Shown here one piece after another: positions 34,849 through 43,503 of a DNA stretch of 64,000 bases. The position numbers and the translations under genes are program-made. This stretch comes from Phocaeicola vulgatus ATCC 8482 (lineage in GTDB: Bacteria > Bacteroidota > Bacteroidia > Bacteroidales > Bacteroidaceae), in NCBI RefSeq assembly GCF_000012825.1, contig NC_009614.1, positions 2,108,001-2,172,000 of the forward strand, written 5' to 3'. Position 1 is the stretch's first letter. Every line of letters starts with the position of its first letter. The notes under the pieces are model-generated. The model had not been told where the DNA came from and searched no databases. It worked only from the letters and a program-made list of their open reading frames with translations.

Positions 34849-35748
34849 ATGAAAAAAATAAGAGCGGCCGTGGTTGGATACGGTAACATTGGTCAGTATG
34901 TAGTGGAGGCTTTGGAAGCTGCTCCCGATTTTGAGATTGCAGGTATCGTCCGTCGTAGCGGTGCGGAAAACAAGCCTGCCGAGTTGGAAGCATACGCTGT
35001 GGTGAAAGATATAAAGGAATTGAAAGATGTGGATGTGGCTGTGCTGGCTACTCCGACCCGTAGCGTGGAAGAATATGCGAAAGAGATTCTGGCAATGGGT
35101 ATCAATACGGTAGATAGTTTCGACATTCATACACAAATCACTTCTCTCCGCCGTTCATTGGATGAGTCGGCAAAGGCCGGTAAGGCTGTCGCTATTATTT
35201 CTGCCGGATGGGATCCGGGAAGCGATTCTGTAGTCCGTACACTGCTGGAAGCCATCGCTCCGAAGGGCATTACTTATACCAATTTCGGTCCGGGACGCAG
35301 CATGGGGCATTCCGTAGCAGTCCGTGCCATTGATGGAGTGAAGGATGCTTTGTCCATGACTATTCCTGTGGGAACCGGTATCCATCGCCGTATGGTGTAT
35401 GTGGAACTGGAAGAAGGTGCGGACTTCAAGACTGTGGAAGCCGCCATCAAGTCGGATCCTTATTTTGTAAATGACGAGACACATGTAAAACAAGTTCCAT
35501 GTGTGGACGATTTGAACGACGTGGGTCATGGCGTTAACCTGGTTCGCAAAGGGGTATCGGGCAAGACTCACAATCAGTTGTTCGAGTTTGACATGAAGAT
35601 TAATAATCCGGCTCTTACCGCGCAGGTGCTGGTTTGCGTGGCACGCGCCTCCATGAAACAGCAGCCCGGATGTTATACCATGATCGAAGTTCCTGTAATT
35701 GATCTGCTGTGCGGCGACCGTGAGGAACTGATTGCCCATTTGGTATAA
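34849..35748 (+). CDS. ddh: meso-diaminopimelate dehydrogenase
   Basis: A 299-residue NADPH enzyme that aminates tetrahydrodipicolinate directly to meso-DAP, the one-step branch of lysine and peptidoglycan precursor synthesis. The Rossmann loop is '[11 protein letters not shown]'; 'DSFDIHTQI', '[11 protein letters not shown]' and '[11 protein letters not shown]' are family-specific substrate loops. Length is typical. It has its own promoter and a terminator at 35780. Confidence 0.95.
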   Translation: MKKIRAAVVGYGNIGQYVVEALEAAPDFEIAGIVRRSGAENKPAELEAYAVVKDIKELKDVDVAVLATPTRSVEEYAKEILAMGINTVDSFDIHTQITSLRRSLDESAKAGKAVAIISAGWDPGSDSVVRTLLEAIAPKGITYTNFGPGRSMGHSVAVRAIDGVKDALSMTIPVGTGIHRRMVYVELEEGADFKTVEAAIKSDPYFVNDETHVKQVPCVDDLNDVGHGVNLVRKGVSGKTHNQLFEFDMKINNPALTAQVLVCVARASMKQQPGCYTMIEVPVIDLLCGDREELIAHLV

Positions 35749-35779
35749 AGAGGTTTCCTCAAAAAGAACGATATTCTGA

Positions 35780-35821
35780 AAATCTCTTCTCTGTTTTATT
35801 CCGGAGAAGAGATTTTTTTAT
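35780..35821 (+). terminator. intrinsic terminator after ddh
   Basis: A 12-bp stem (AAATCTCTTCTC / GAGAAGAGATTT) with a 12-base loop ends in a T-run. Confidence 0.85.
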
Positions 35822-35854
35822 TTCCTTTGTGTTCATAAACAAAGAAATAGAACA

Positions 35855-36661
35855 ATGATAGCAAGTATTGTATGGGATGTGGATCCTATCTTATTTAAAG
35901 TAGGTAGTTGGGAAGTGCGTTGGTATGGGCTGATGTGGGGCCTTGGTTTCATATTGGCTTATGAAATGGTAAGCCGTTTATTCAAAAAAGAGAAGTATCC
36001 GGAAGAGTGGGTGGACAAGCTTTTTGTCTATTGCATAGTCAGTACGGTCATTGGCGCCCGTCTGGGGCACTGTTTGTTTTATGAATGGGACTATTATGGC
36101 GCCCATCCTGTTGAAATATTCAAGATTTGGAAAGGCGGGCTGGCAAGTCACGGAGGGGTGTTCGCCATCATTCTGGCTCTGATGTGGTACTCGAAAAAAG
36201 TAACCCGGAAAAGTGTGTGGTGGTTGTTTGACCGCATGATACCTGCTGTGGCGATTGTCTGCTTCTGTATCCGTTTTGGTAATTTAATGAATTCCGAGAT
36301 ATTCGGATATCCCACCACGTTGCCTTGGGGATTTGAATTTGTCCGTTCCCGGGAGTGGCATCAGCTGTATGAAGGTTTGCCTTGCCATCCTACTCAGATT
36401 TATGAAATGCTGTATTGCCTGGTTGCCGGTGTAACTGCCTGGGTGATGTACCATACATACCATTTACAAAAGAGGGTGGGATTAATAACCGGAGTAAGCT
36501 TGCTTATATTCTTTGGCACTCGCTTTGCTCTGGAGTTTATGAAGAATCCGCAGGTTGCCGAAGAGGCGGATATGACTTTTAACATAGGGCAGTGGCTCAG
36601 TGTGCCTCTGATTCTGCTGGGGGCGTATCTCATAGCCACCAGCCGCACCCGGAAAGAATAA
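35855..36661 (+). CDS. lgt: prolipoprotein diacylglyceryl transferase
   Basis: A 268-residue inner-membrane enzyme with seven helices that adds diacylglycerol to the lipobox Cys of prolipoproteins. 'GARLGHCLFY', 'GGLASHGGVFAI' and the signature 'CIRFGNLMNSEIFG' are all present, and 'HPTQIYEMLY' and 'RFALEFMKNPQ' follow. It is needed by the many lipoproteins in this window (GH32, RND adaptor, OprM-like). A small AT-rich leader precedes it. Confidence 0.96.
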   Translation: MIASIVWDVDPILFKVGSWEVRWYGLMWGLGFILAYEMVSRLFKKEKYPEEWVDKLFVYCIVSTVIGARLGHCLFYEWDYYGAHPVEIFKIWKGGLASHGGVFAIILALMWYSKKVTRKSVWWLFDRMIPAVAIVCFCIRFGNLMNSEIFGYPTTLPWGFEFVRSREWHQLYEGLPCHPTQIYEMLYCLVAGVTAWVMYHTYHLQKRVGLITGVSLLIFFGTRFALEFMKNPQVAEEADMTFNIGQWLSVPLILLGAYLIATSRTRKE

Positions 36662-36702
36662 AGGTTCCGGGAGAGGGGGGAAGCAGGTGAAAGGATACCT
36701 TT

Positions 36703-37314
36703 TCAGCCTTCCGGCATCGCCCTGTATATCACGTGCGGGGCGCGTCCGTCTCTTTCTATTTTCTTTTCGCTGCTCCATTGGCGTAGTTCGCTGCCGGCTT
36801 TTGTTTTCAGCAACCCTGTCAAGGCACAATATTCCTTGCAAGTGATAATGGAGTGCTCTTTCAGATAATTTGTCAGCCGTACAAAGCGTTCTTCTGCTGA
36901 ATATCGGGTGGAGGAGGTCCGGAAACCATATTCCGCCCGTTCCAGCTTTCCTTTGCTTCGTACCTCCTTACGGAATTTCCGGGTGGGTTTGAACTTTATG
37001 TTGTCAAAATGTACCGATGCGGCGCGTATCTCGCTTTTGTCCGTTACCTTGCGGCAAGTCAGAGTGGCCGAGAATGTACCCAGTTCTCCCAGTTTTACGT
37101 TATAACCGTCTGCCAGGTAATTGGCGATAATGCTTTCCAGGTCACATAACAGACCGACGACGGTCCCTTCGTGGACGGTGGAACGCCGGGCGATGTCTTT
37201 AGCCAGGTCTTTCAGGTTTTTTGTGCCCGATACTACAATTTGCGGATACAGGGTGGGCTGTTCCTTCTCTCCCTGTATGTCGGGGGAGGTTTTGAAATCA
37301 TACTTTGCTGCCAT
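36703..37314 (-). CDS. HU-like DNA-binding protein with C-terminal extension
   Basis: A 203-residue protein. Residues about 30-125 form an HU/IHF-like domain of the Bacteroidetes type ('VVSGTKNLKDLAKDIARRSTVHEGTVVGLLCDLESIIANYLADGYNVKLGELGTF'), followed by a winged-helix-like C-terminal part ('VRLTNYLKEHSIITCKEYCALTGLLKTKAGSELRQW'). It probably bends or packs DNA or regulates a local promoter. Its likely transcript starts near 37483 and passes through three tandem 22-bp palindromic repeats, which suggests autoregulation. Confidence 0.8.
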   Translation of the reverse strand: MAAKYDFKTSPDIQGEKEQPTLYPQIVVSGTKNLKDLAKDIARRSTVHEGTVVGLLCDLESIIANYLADGYNVKLGELGTFSATLTCRKVTDKSEIRAASVHFDNIKFKPTRKFRKEVRSKGKLERAEYGFRTSSTRYSAEERFVRLTNYLKEHSIITCKEYCALTGLLKTKAGSELRQWSSEKKIERDGRAPHVIYRAMPEG

Positions 37315-37398
37315 GTTTAATGCTTTTTAATAGGGAGATTAAGTCGTTTCTTGCTGAACGCTAAGGGGATTCTTTCTATTAACTTCTATAGACGCAGG

Positions 37399-37464
37399 CA
37401 ATGGACCGTACGGTTTACTGTAGTGGACTGTACGGTCTGCTATAGTGGATTGTACAGTCTGCCA
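37399..37464. repeat. three tandem 22-bp units with palindromic GGACYGTACRGTYT core
   Basis: Units at 37399-37420, 37421-37442 and 37443-37464 are about 70-80% identical and in exact 22-bp phase, two DNA turns. Each is centred on GTAC (ACCGTACGGT, ACTGTACGGT, ATTGTACAGT) with arms of opposite sense, so each looks like a dimer operator. They lie between the -7 box at 37490-37497 and the HU-like start at 37314. Confidence 0.75.
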
Positions 37465-37489
37465 TCGGAGTCTGTCTTAGTATTCAGGA

Positions 37490-37497
37490 CAAAAGTA
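37490..37497 (-). promoter_or_regulatory. -7 box (TACTTTTG) of the HU-like gene
   Basis: It matches TAnnTTTG on the minus strand. It would give a 5' UTR of about 170 bases that contains the three repeats. Confidence 0.5.
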
Positions 37498-37698
37498 CTT
37501 AATCATACTGGAAAAACCTATTAATTCATAGGAGAAAAGAGCTTATACGGGCAAATTAGATGTTTCCCTTGAAGGTTTGAGGGATTTTCCTTTCATTGTG
37601 GTGTCTTTCTTTTCAGTTGGTGTGCTGTAAAGGTAAGTGTTTTATGCTGATTACCGGCATACTTCGGATAGAAAAAGAGGAGGCGGGCTGACAGTAGG

Positions 37699-37717
37699 CT
37701 GAAGGATTATCCTTCAG
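37699..37717. other. palindrome in a 450-bp gene-free stretch
   Basis: CTGAAGGA-TTA-TCCTTCAG is a perfect 8-bp hairpin. The stretch from 37498 to about 37850 holds no gene and nothing else clear apart from scattered short 'GCTGAAGG' repeats. Confidence 0.45.
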
Positions 37718-37872
37718 GTGTTTTCTTCGATGGAATGGGGAAAAACAGCCCAAACTGAAGGCTGAAGGAAAATTGGCATGAATTTGTTTTTAGAGGTGAA
37801 AAGGCGTATGGTTCACGAGAAATGTTACATAATCCGTCACTTTTGTTGCAATGAAACAAAAATGCCGGCAGC

Positions 37873-37888
37873 TGTAACAAATGTTTTA
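37873..37888 (+). promoter_or_regulatory. putative operator TGTAACAAATGTTTTA upstream of the outer-membrane receptor
   Basis: 14 of 16 bases match the site at 40325-40340, and its right edge is 21 bases upstream of the -7 box, the same spacing as there. Its position covers the expected -33 region, as for an activator site. GCCGGCA/TGCCGGC copies at 37864-37870 and 37895-37901 flank it. Confidence 0.55.
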
Positions 37889-37909
37889 TAGAGGTTGCCG
37901 GCTGTCCCC

Positions 37910-37917
37910 TACCTTTG
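37910..37917 (+). promoter_or_regulatory. -7 box (TACCTTTG) of the outer-membrane receptor gene
   Basis: It matches TAnnTTTG, 33 bases before the ATG at 37950. No TTTG -33 box is present, as expected for an activator-dependent promoter. Confidence 0.7.
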
Positions 37918-37949
37918 CCTCAGAAAAACTTCTAAAAACATTTAATGCT

Positions 37950-40268
37950 ATGAACAAAAATCAGCAAAAGAACCGGATGGGAGCGGTCATTATTTTACTT
38001 GCCGCCGCTTGCTTGAATGGTTATGCACAACAAGATTCTACCAAAGTGTCCTCTGATTCGAAAGAGGAAGGCAATCGCAATGTCATGTTGAATGCGGCTA
38101 GTGCCAATGGTCCTCGTGAAATCTCTATCGGTCTGCCCGGTGGTGATGTGAATGTACTCGAAAATGGTCTGCCTGTGGTATATAATTCGAATCCTCATAA
38201 TGTAAACACGCATTGGCGCGGAGACAGCAGCTTGGGACATACCGGATTGCTGAAGATTTCCGAAACAGCGATTACTACCGGTAATATAGGTTATGCTGTC
38301 AATTCGTTTACGGAACTCGGCTTGAATAAAGAGAAGAAAATGAATGGTGTGCTGAACTACGGCACCAATCATTTCGGTAAACAGCAATTTGACTTCAATC
38401 TGAATGGAAGCATCGGAAAAGATTGGTTTTACAGCGGCAGCATCTATCAGAATTTTGATCCGGGTTCGTTCAAACTGCGTTTTGCGCAATATCAGGACCG
38501 GACTCAGATCTATAAGTTTGCCTTGACCAAGTTCTACAATGAAGGACGTGGACAGCTCTCTGCCATCTACCATTACAGCAACAGCCATTGGTTGTCCAAT
38601 GCTACCACCGGTGCACCATTTATTTATGTAGGCGATGGGAGTGTGAAGGAAATTCCCGGTTTCGGACTGGGGACTTCTTCTTATCTGCCCAATGTATCGG
38701 ATATGGTTTATATGGACATGCGTACCGGCGAGATGAAAAAGATCAGTCTGTATGATGCTACGGCCAGTAAAGGAAATCAGTTGACGGTTCTGAACCGTTA
38801 CCGGTGGGATAACGGGTTGGAGTGGAAAATCAATATGAAGTATGACCATGCTTTGGGTTCCTATCTGTACCAGACTCCGATGTCTATGGAGCAGAAAGTA
38901 GGAGCCGACGGCTATAGCACCAAAGGACTGGATGGAACATTGAATCCTTATGAGGGATATGTACAGAGCCGCATGTCCTGTTTCAACCGGGGGAATATAG
39001 ATGAGTTCTTCTTTACCACCGAGTTGTCGCGGAAGTATGATGATATGACTTGGCGTGTGGGGGTGAACGAATGGTATTATGATGTGGACTATGCTTCGAA
39101 CACTACCATGTATGACCATACGGTGGAAGAATATCCCCAAATGTTGTACAGCGCCGATACGAAGGATATTCATCATTACGGAAACACTCCTTATTATAAT
39201 CTGAACCAGAATGCTTCCGAATATTACAAAGGACATGAAAACAAACTGGCTCTTTATGCTACTCACGACTGGGACATCACCGATAAATGGAATGTGTATT
39301 ATGGCGCACGCTTCGAGTACCAGCGTCTGGCAGGAAAGAACCTGGCGGTATATAATGCCGAAGGCAATCCGGTAGGCCGCTTTGCCGGTTATCATATCGG
39401 GGCAGTTGCAGCCGATGGTACGAAGATAGCTCCCCGTTATTTCAGTTACAACTGGCTGAACATGGCTTTCACGGCTGCCGCCACTTATAAAATGACAAAG
39501 CAGTTTGGCTTTACCGCCGATTTCACCTACAATACCCAGCGGCCGAATATGTCGAACTTTGCTCCTGCCGAGATGCCGAATGTAGATAAGATTACGATTC
39601 CGTTGGGGCGTGCGGGTATTTATTTCAATAATGACTGGATTAGTCTGACCTCACTGTTCAGTTATATTGCCAAGACTAACAACAACTCTACCTTGAATCT
39701 GATTAATCCGAATAATGATAAGGATATTAAGGCGGCTGCATTGAGTTATGATATTGAAACAATAGGGTGGACGACGGATGCGGTGGTGAAACCTTTCAAA
39801 GGATTTGATTTCCACTTCCTGTTCACTTACCAAAGCCCGAAGTATAAGAAGTATGAAACGGGAGTGACCTTTAGTGACGGGACAACATCGGGTATCAATG
39901 CCACCGGCAATATCGTTACCGAAATTCCGAAGGTGCTGATTGAGCTGGACCCTAGTTACAACATTACCAAAGACTTGAAGGTATGGGCCAGTTTCCGTTA
40001 CTTCAGCAAGACGTATGCAAATATTAAAAATGCTTATTATTTCAACGGCCGTTGGGAAACATTCGGTGGAATAAACTGGAATGTGAACAAACATCTGTCC
40101 TTAAGCGGAACTGTGATAAACTTCTTGAACCAGACCGGGGCGAAAGGAAGTATTTCGGGAGCCGAGCTGGTAGATAAGGAGAATGCGGCGGCATATAACG
40201 GCGCATGGATGGCAGGCAGCTATATCCGTCCGTTCACCGTAGAATTTGCGGCGAAAATAACATTCTGA
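37950..40268 (+). CDS. TonB-dependent receptor-like outer-membrane protein of the fructan/sucrose locus
   Basis: A 772-residue protein with a signal peptide ('MGAVIILLAAACLNGYAQQ') and a large beta-barrel ending in 'FTVEFAAKITF', with the terminal aromatic residue typical of outer-membrane barrels. A plug-like part lies near the N-terminus ('GDVNVLENGLPVVYNSNPHNVNTHWRG'). It lacks the carboxypeptidase-like N-terminal domain of classical SusC and has no SusD next to it. The context (GH32, sugar porter, fructokinase) suggests uptake of a fructan or sucrose. The start is ATG 37950, since a longer frame would begin upstream of the -7 box. Confidence 0.75.
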   Translation: MNKNQQKNRMGAVIILLAAACLNGYAQQDSTKVSSDSKEEGNRNVMLNAASANGPREISIGLPGGDVNVLENGLPVVYNSNPHNVNTHWRGDSSLGHTGLLKISETAITTGNIGYAVNSFTELGLNKEKKMNGVLNYGTNHFGKQQFDFNLNGSIGKDWFYSGSIYQNFDPGSFKLRFAQYQDRTQIYKFALTKFYNEGRGQLSAIYHYSNSHWLSNATTGAPFIYVGDGSVKEIPGFGLGTSSYLPNVSDMVYMDMRTGEMKKISLYDATASKGNQLTVLNRYRWDNGLEWKINMKYDHALGSYLYQTPMSMEQKVGADGYSTKGLDGTLNPYEGYVQSRMSCFNRGNIDEFFFTTELSRKYDDMTWRVGVNEWYYDVDYASNTTMYDHTVEEYPQMLYSADTKDIHHYGNTPYYNLNQNASEYYKGHENKLALYATHDWDITDKWNVYYGARFEYQRLAGKNLAVYNAEGNPVGRFAGYHIGAVAADGTKIAPRYFSYNWLNMAFTAAATYKMTKQFGFTADFTYNTQRPNMSNFAPAEMPNVDKITIPLGRAGIYFNNDWISLTSLFSYIAKTNNNSTLNLINPNNDKDIKAAALSYDIETIGWTTDAVVKPFKGFDFHFLFTYQSPKYKKYETGVTFSDGTTSGINATGNIVTEIPKVLIELDPSYNITKDLKVWASFRYFSKTYANIKNAYYFNGRWETFGGINWNVNKHLSLSGTVINFLNQTGAKGSISGAELVDKENAAAYNGAWMAGSYIRPFTVEFAAKITF

Positions 40269-40324
40269 TTCAAGAGGGATTTAATTCTTCTTTATGGTGG
40301 AAAAGTAACATTTATACATAAGAA

Positions 40325-40340
40325 TGAAACAAATGTTTCA
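40325..40340 (+). promoter_or_regulatory. putative operator TGAAACAAATGTTTCA upstream of the GH32 gene
   Basis: A near-perfect palindrome (7-bp arms TGAAACA/TGTTTCA), 21 bases upstream of the -7 box. It is the twin of the site at 37873-37888. Confidence 0.6.
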
Positions 40341-40361
40341 GCCGGTAAGGCAGGTTTCCGT

Positions 40362-40369
40362 TAACTTTG
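40362..40369 (+). promoter_or_regulatory. -7 box (TAACTTTG) of the GH32 operon
   Basis: It matches TAnnTTTG, 48 bases before the ATG at 40417, and probably drives GH32, the MFS porter and fructokinase together. Confidence 0.65.
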
Positions 40370-40416
40370 CCGATAACGAAAAACAATCAAACAAAACTTT
40401 TAATATCCTATACTTC

Positions 40417-42300
40417 ATGAAAACAAATCTTGTTAACCTTGCATTAGGTTTAGCCTTTACAGGAGGCGCTGTTTCTTGTCAGTCACAAAAAAATGACCTG
40501 GTTTTCGAACATCAGGGAGATACGGTGACAATCGTACATATTGTCCGTCCCGCTAAATATTTGTTGCTTCCGATTCAGGAGAGCAGCAAGGAAGGACTGG
40601 TAAGGCTGGATACTGGGAGCCCCGCAGATACCGATATGGATGTGCGTCTGGCTACAGACAGCGTTGAATATTATGTTCCGTTTGCCTTGCCTCAGGGAAG
40701 TGAGGAAGCTACTGTCATTATAAAGAAGGTGGAGGCAGATGCGCTGTGTTGGGACAGCATCCGGGTTTCGGATACATTTGATACGGCAAACAGGGATAAG
40801 TTCCGTCCGGTTTATCATCACACTCCGCTTTATGGCTGGATGAATGATGCCAACGGACTGGTTTATAAAGACGGTGAATATCACCTTTATTTTCAATATA
40901 ATCCATACGGCTCCGTATGGGGAAATATGCACTGGGGACATTCCGTGAGCAAGGATTTGGTTCATTGGGAGCATCTTGACCCAGCGATTGCCCGTGATAC
41001 ATTGGGGCATATCTTTTCGGGAAGTGCCATTGTGGATAAACATAACAGCGCAGGCTACGGTGAAAATACAATTGTCGCTTTTTATACTTCGCACCGTAAT
41101 ATACCCAGTGGGCAGAGCCAGGTGCAAAGTATGGCATACAGTACGGACAACGGGCGTACTTATACGAAGTATGAACAGAATCCGGTTCTTACTCCGTTTG
41201 ACGGACTACAGAATTTCCGTGACCCGAAGGTCTTTTGGTATGAACCCGAACAGAAATGGATTATGATTGTCAGTGCGGATAAGAATATGCGTTTTTATTC
41301 ATCTGCCAACTTGAAGCAATGGGAATACATGAGTGAGTTTGGAGAAGGATTTGGCCCTCAGCCCAATCAGTTCGAATGTCCGGATTTCATCCAACTGCCT
41401 GTAGATGGTGACCGGACCAGGATGAAATGGGTGATGATTGTCAATATCAATCCGGGATTTGTCTATGGAGGCAGCGGTACGATGTATTTTACAGGCGACT
41501 TTGACGGGCATCAGTTTGTATGTGATACGAAACCCGAGGTGGTGAAATGGCTCGACTGGGGAAAAGACCATTATGCCACTGTTTGTTTCTCGAATACCGG
41601 CGACCGTGTCATTGCCGTACCTTGGATGAGCAACTGGCAGTATGCTAACTATACTCCTATACAACAGTTCCGCAGTGCCAATGCTTTGCCGCGTGAGCTG
41701 AGTCTGTATACGGGAGAAGACAAACAGCTTTATCTGAGTGCCGCACCGGTAAAGGAAACGGAGCACTTGCGGAAAGATTCTAAAAAGCTGGATGATTTTA
41801 CAGTAAATGGCGAGAAGCGTTTAGAAACACTTTTTGAAAATAACGACGGCGCTTTTGAACTGGAATTGCAACTGGTGTCGGCTGGTAAAGAGGCTGGTTT
41901 TGAATTGCTGAACAGTTTGGGTGAGAAGGTGAAGATTTATTTGGACGCTTCGGAGGGACGTGTGGTAATGGACCGTGCGGAAAGTGGTATTGTAGATTTT
42001 GGCAAGAAGGTAAAACCGCATGATTTGGATACCGAAGAAAGTTATGCTCGTTATAAAGAGGTTACGGTGAATTATAAAAATGATTTTGCTTTGGGTACTT
42101 GGGCTCCGATAAACACCGCGAAGGCACATAAAATTCAAGTTTTTGTGGATAATGGAAGTGTGGAGTTGTTTGTTGACGGTGGCCGCGTTGCCATGACTAA
42201 TCTGGTATTCCCGAATGAACCTTATAACTCTTTGCGTTTTTATAGTAAAGGAGGAGAGATGAAGATTTCAAATTTCACAATATATAAGTTAGGTTTGTAA
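40417..42300 (+). CDS. GH32 family fructan/sucrose hydrolase, lipoprotein
   Basis: A 627-residue lipoprotein ('LALGLAFTGGAVSCQSQ') with an extra N-terminal domain (residues about 25-130, like DUF4980), then the GH32 five-bladed propeller and a C-terminal beta-sandwich. The catalytic triad is visible: nucleophile D144 in 'WMNDANG', transition-state stabiliser D269 in 'FRDPKVFW', and acid/base E320 in 'ECPDF'. The usual WMNDPNG is WMNDANG here. It releases fructose from sucrose, inulin or levan at the cell surface or in the periplasm. The start ATG 40417 follows the promoter; MFS and fructokinase follow in the operon. Confidence 0.92.
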   Translation: MKTNLVNLALGLAFTGGAVSCQSQKNDLVFEHQGDTVTIVHIVRPAKYLLLPIQESSKEGLVRLDTGSPADTDMDVRLATDSVEYYVPFALPQGSEEATVIIKKVEADALCWDSIRVSDTFDTANRDKFRPVYHHTPLYGWMNDANGLVYKDGEYHLYFQYNPYGSVWGNMHWGHSVSKDLVHWEHLDPAIARDTLGHIFSGSAIVDKHNSAGYGENTIVAFYTSHRNIPSGQSQVQSMAYSTDNGRTYTKYEQNPVLTPFDGLQNFRDPKVFWYEPEQKWIMIVSADKNMRFYSSANLKQWEYMSEFGEGFGPQPNQFECPDFIQLPVDGDRTRMKWVMIVNINPGFVYGGSGTMYFTGDFDGHQFVCDTKPEVVKWLDWGKDHYATVCFSNTGDRVIAVPWMSNWQYANYTPIQQFRSANALPRELSLYTGEDKQLYLSAAPVKETEHLRKDSKKLDDFTVNGEKRLETLFENNDGAFELELQLVSAGKEAGFELLNSLGEKVKIYLDASEGRVVMDRAESGIVDFGKKVKPHDLDTEESYARYKEVTVNYKNDFALGTWAPINTAKAHKIQVFVDNGSVELFVDGGRVAMTNLVFPNEPYNSLRFYSKGGEMKISNFTIYKLGL

Positions 42301-42315
42301 ACTAAGTATAAAGCC

Positions 42316-43476
42316 ATGAATAGCAATAAAAATCTGTATGCCAAATTAATTCCGGTGATGCTGTGTTTCTTCGCCATGGGATTTGTAGACCTGGTGGGGA
42401 TTGCATCGAATTATGTAAAAGCGGATCTGGATCTGACAGACTCTCAAGCCAATATATTTCCTTCCTTGGTCTTCTTCTGGTTCCTGATTTTCTCCGTACC
42501 TACAGGTATTCTGATGAATAAGATAGGGCGTAAGAAGACAGTTCTTCTGAGTCTGATTGTCACTTTTGCCTCTTTGCTGCTCCCAATATTCGGCGACGGC
42601 TATACGCTTATGTTGATTTCTTTCTCTTTACTGGGTATCGGTAATGCGTTGATGCAAACCTCTTTGAATCCGTTGCTGAGTAATATTATTGCGGGGGAAA
42701 AGTTGGCAAGTACATTGACTTTCGGTCAGTTTGTAAAAGCTATTGCTTCCTTTCTTGCCCCTTACATTGCCATGTGGGGAGCGATGCAGGCTATTCCTAC
42801 TTTCGGGCTTGGCTGGCGGGTATTATTTCCTGTTTATATGGTGATAGCCGTTTTTGCCATCGTGTTGTTGGGGCTGACCCCTATTGAGGAAGAGAAACCC
42901 GATAAAGCGTCCGGCTTCAAAGCGTGCTTTTCCTTGTTGGGAAAACCGTTTATTCTCTTGTCTTTCATTGGGATCATGTGCCATGTCGGTATTGATGTCG
43001 GTACGAATACAACGGCTCCTAAAATCTTGATGGAGCGTTTGGATATGACATTGGCTGAGGCCGGTTTTGCAACAAGTCTTTATTTTATTTTCCGTACGGT
43101 GGGTTGCTTCCTCGGAGCCTTTATCTTGCAAAAGGCTTCTGCAAAGTCTTTCTTTGCTCTCAGTGTCGTGTTCATGTTGCTGGCAATGGTGGGATTATTT
43201 ATATTCCATTCGGAAACAATTATTTATATTTGCATTGCCATGATTGGTTTCGGTAACTCCAATGTGTTCTCTATTATATTCTCGCAGGCATTGTTTGCCA
43301 TGCCCGAAAAGAAAAATGAAGTTTCCGGATTGATGATTATGGGGCTGTTCGGCGGTACGGTATTTCCGTTGGCCATGGGAGTTGCCAGTGATGCCATGGG
43401 GCAGAGTGGCGCTGTGGCGGTGATGACTGTCGGAGTTATCTATTTGTTGATGTATACCTTGAAAATAAAGAAATGA
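42316..43476 (+). CDS. MFS sugar transporter, FucP/GlcP-like
   Basis: A 386-residue carrier with about twelve membrane segments; 'GIASNYVKADLDLTDSQANIFPSLVFFWFLIFSVPTGILMNKIGRKKT' shows the MFS A-motif. The family includes L-fucose, glucose and galactose proton symporters of Bacteroidetes. In this operon between GH32 and fructokinase it probably imports fructose through the inner membrane. It begins 15 bases after the GH32 stop. Confidence 0.88.
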   Translation: MNSNKNLYAKLIPVMLCFFAMGFVDLVGIASNYVKADLDLTDSQANIFPSLVFFWFLIFSVPTGILMNKIGRKKTVLLSLIVTFASLLLPIFGDGYTLMLISFSLLGIGNALMQTSLNPLLSNIIAGEKLASTLTFGQFVKAIASFLAPYIAMWGAMQAIPTFGLGWRVLFPVYMVIAVFAIVLLGLTPIEEEKPDKASGFKACFSLLGKPFILLSFIGIMCHVGIDVGTNTTAPKILMERLDMTLAEAGFATSLYFIFRTVGCFLGAFILQKASAKSFFALSVVFMLLAMVGLFIFHSETIIYICIAMIGFGNSNVFSIIFSQALFAMPEKKNEVSGLMIMGLFGGTVFPLAMGVASDAMGQSGAVAVMTVGVIYLLMYTLKIKK

Positions 43477-43503
43477 TTTTAATTGTAAACAGTAAATAAT
43501 ATC

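Noticed and set aside
37399..37464. CRISPR array
   Set aside because: Only three contiguous units with no spacers and no cas genes nearby; the dyads fit operators better.
37864..37901. Invertible promoter flanked by GCCGGCA inverted repeats
   Set aside because: The repeats are only seven bases, no recombinase gene is near, and the same operator and spacing exist at the second promoter without such flanks.
37995..39395. A 466-codon open frame on the minus strand opposite the outer-membrane receptor
   Set aside because: It is the antisense shadow of a strongly coding gene; its translation has no domain, is rich in Ile/His runs, and has no promoter or ribosome site.
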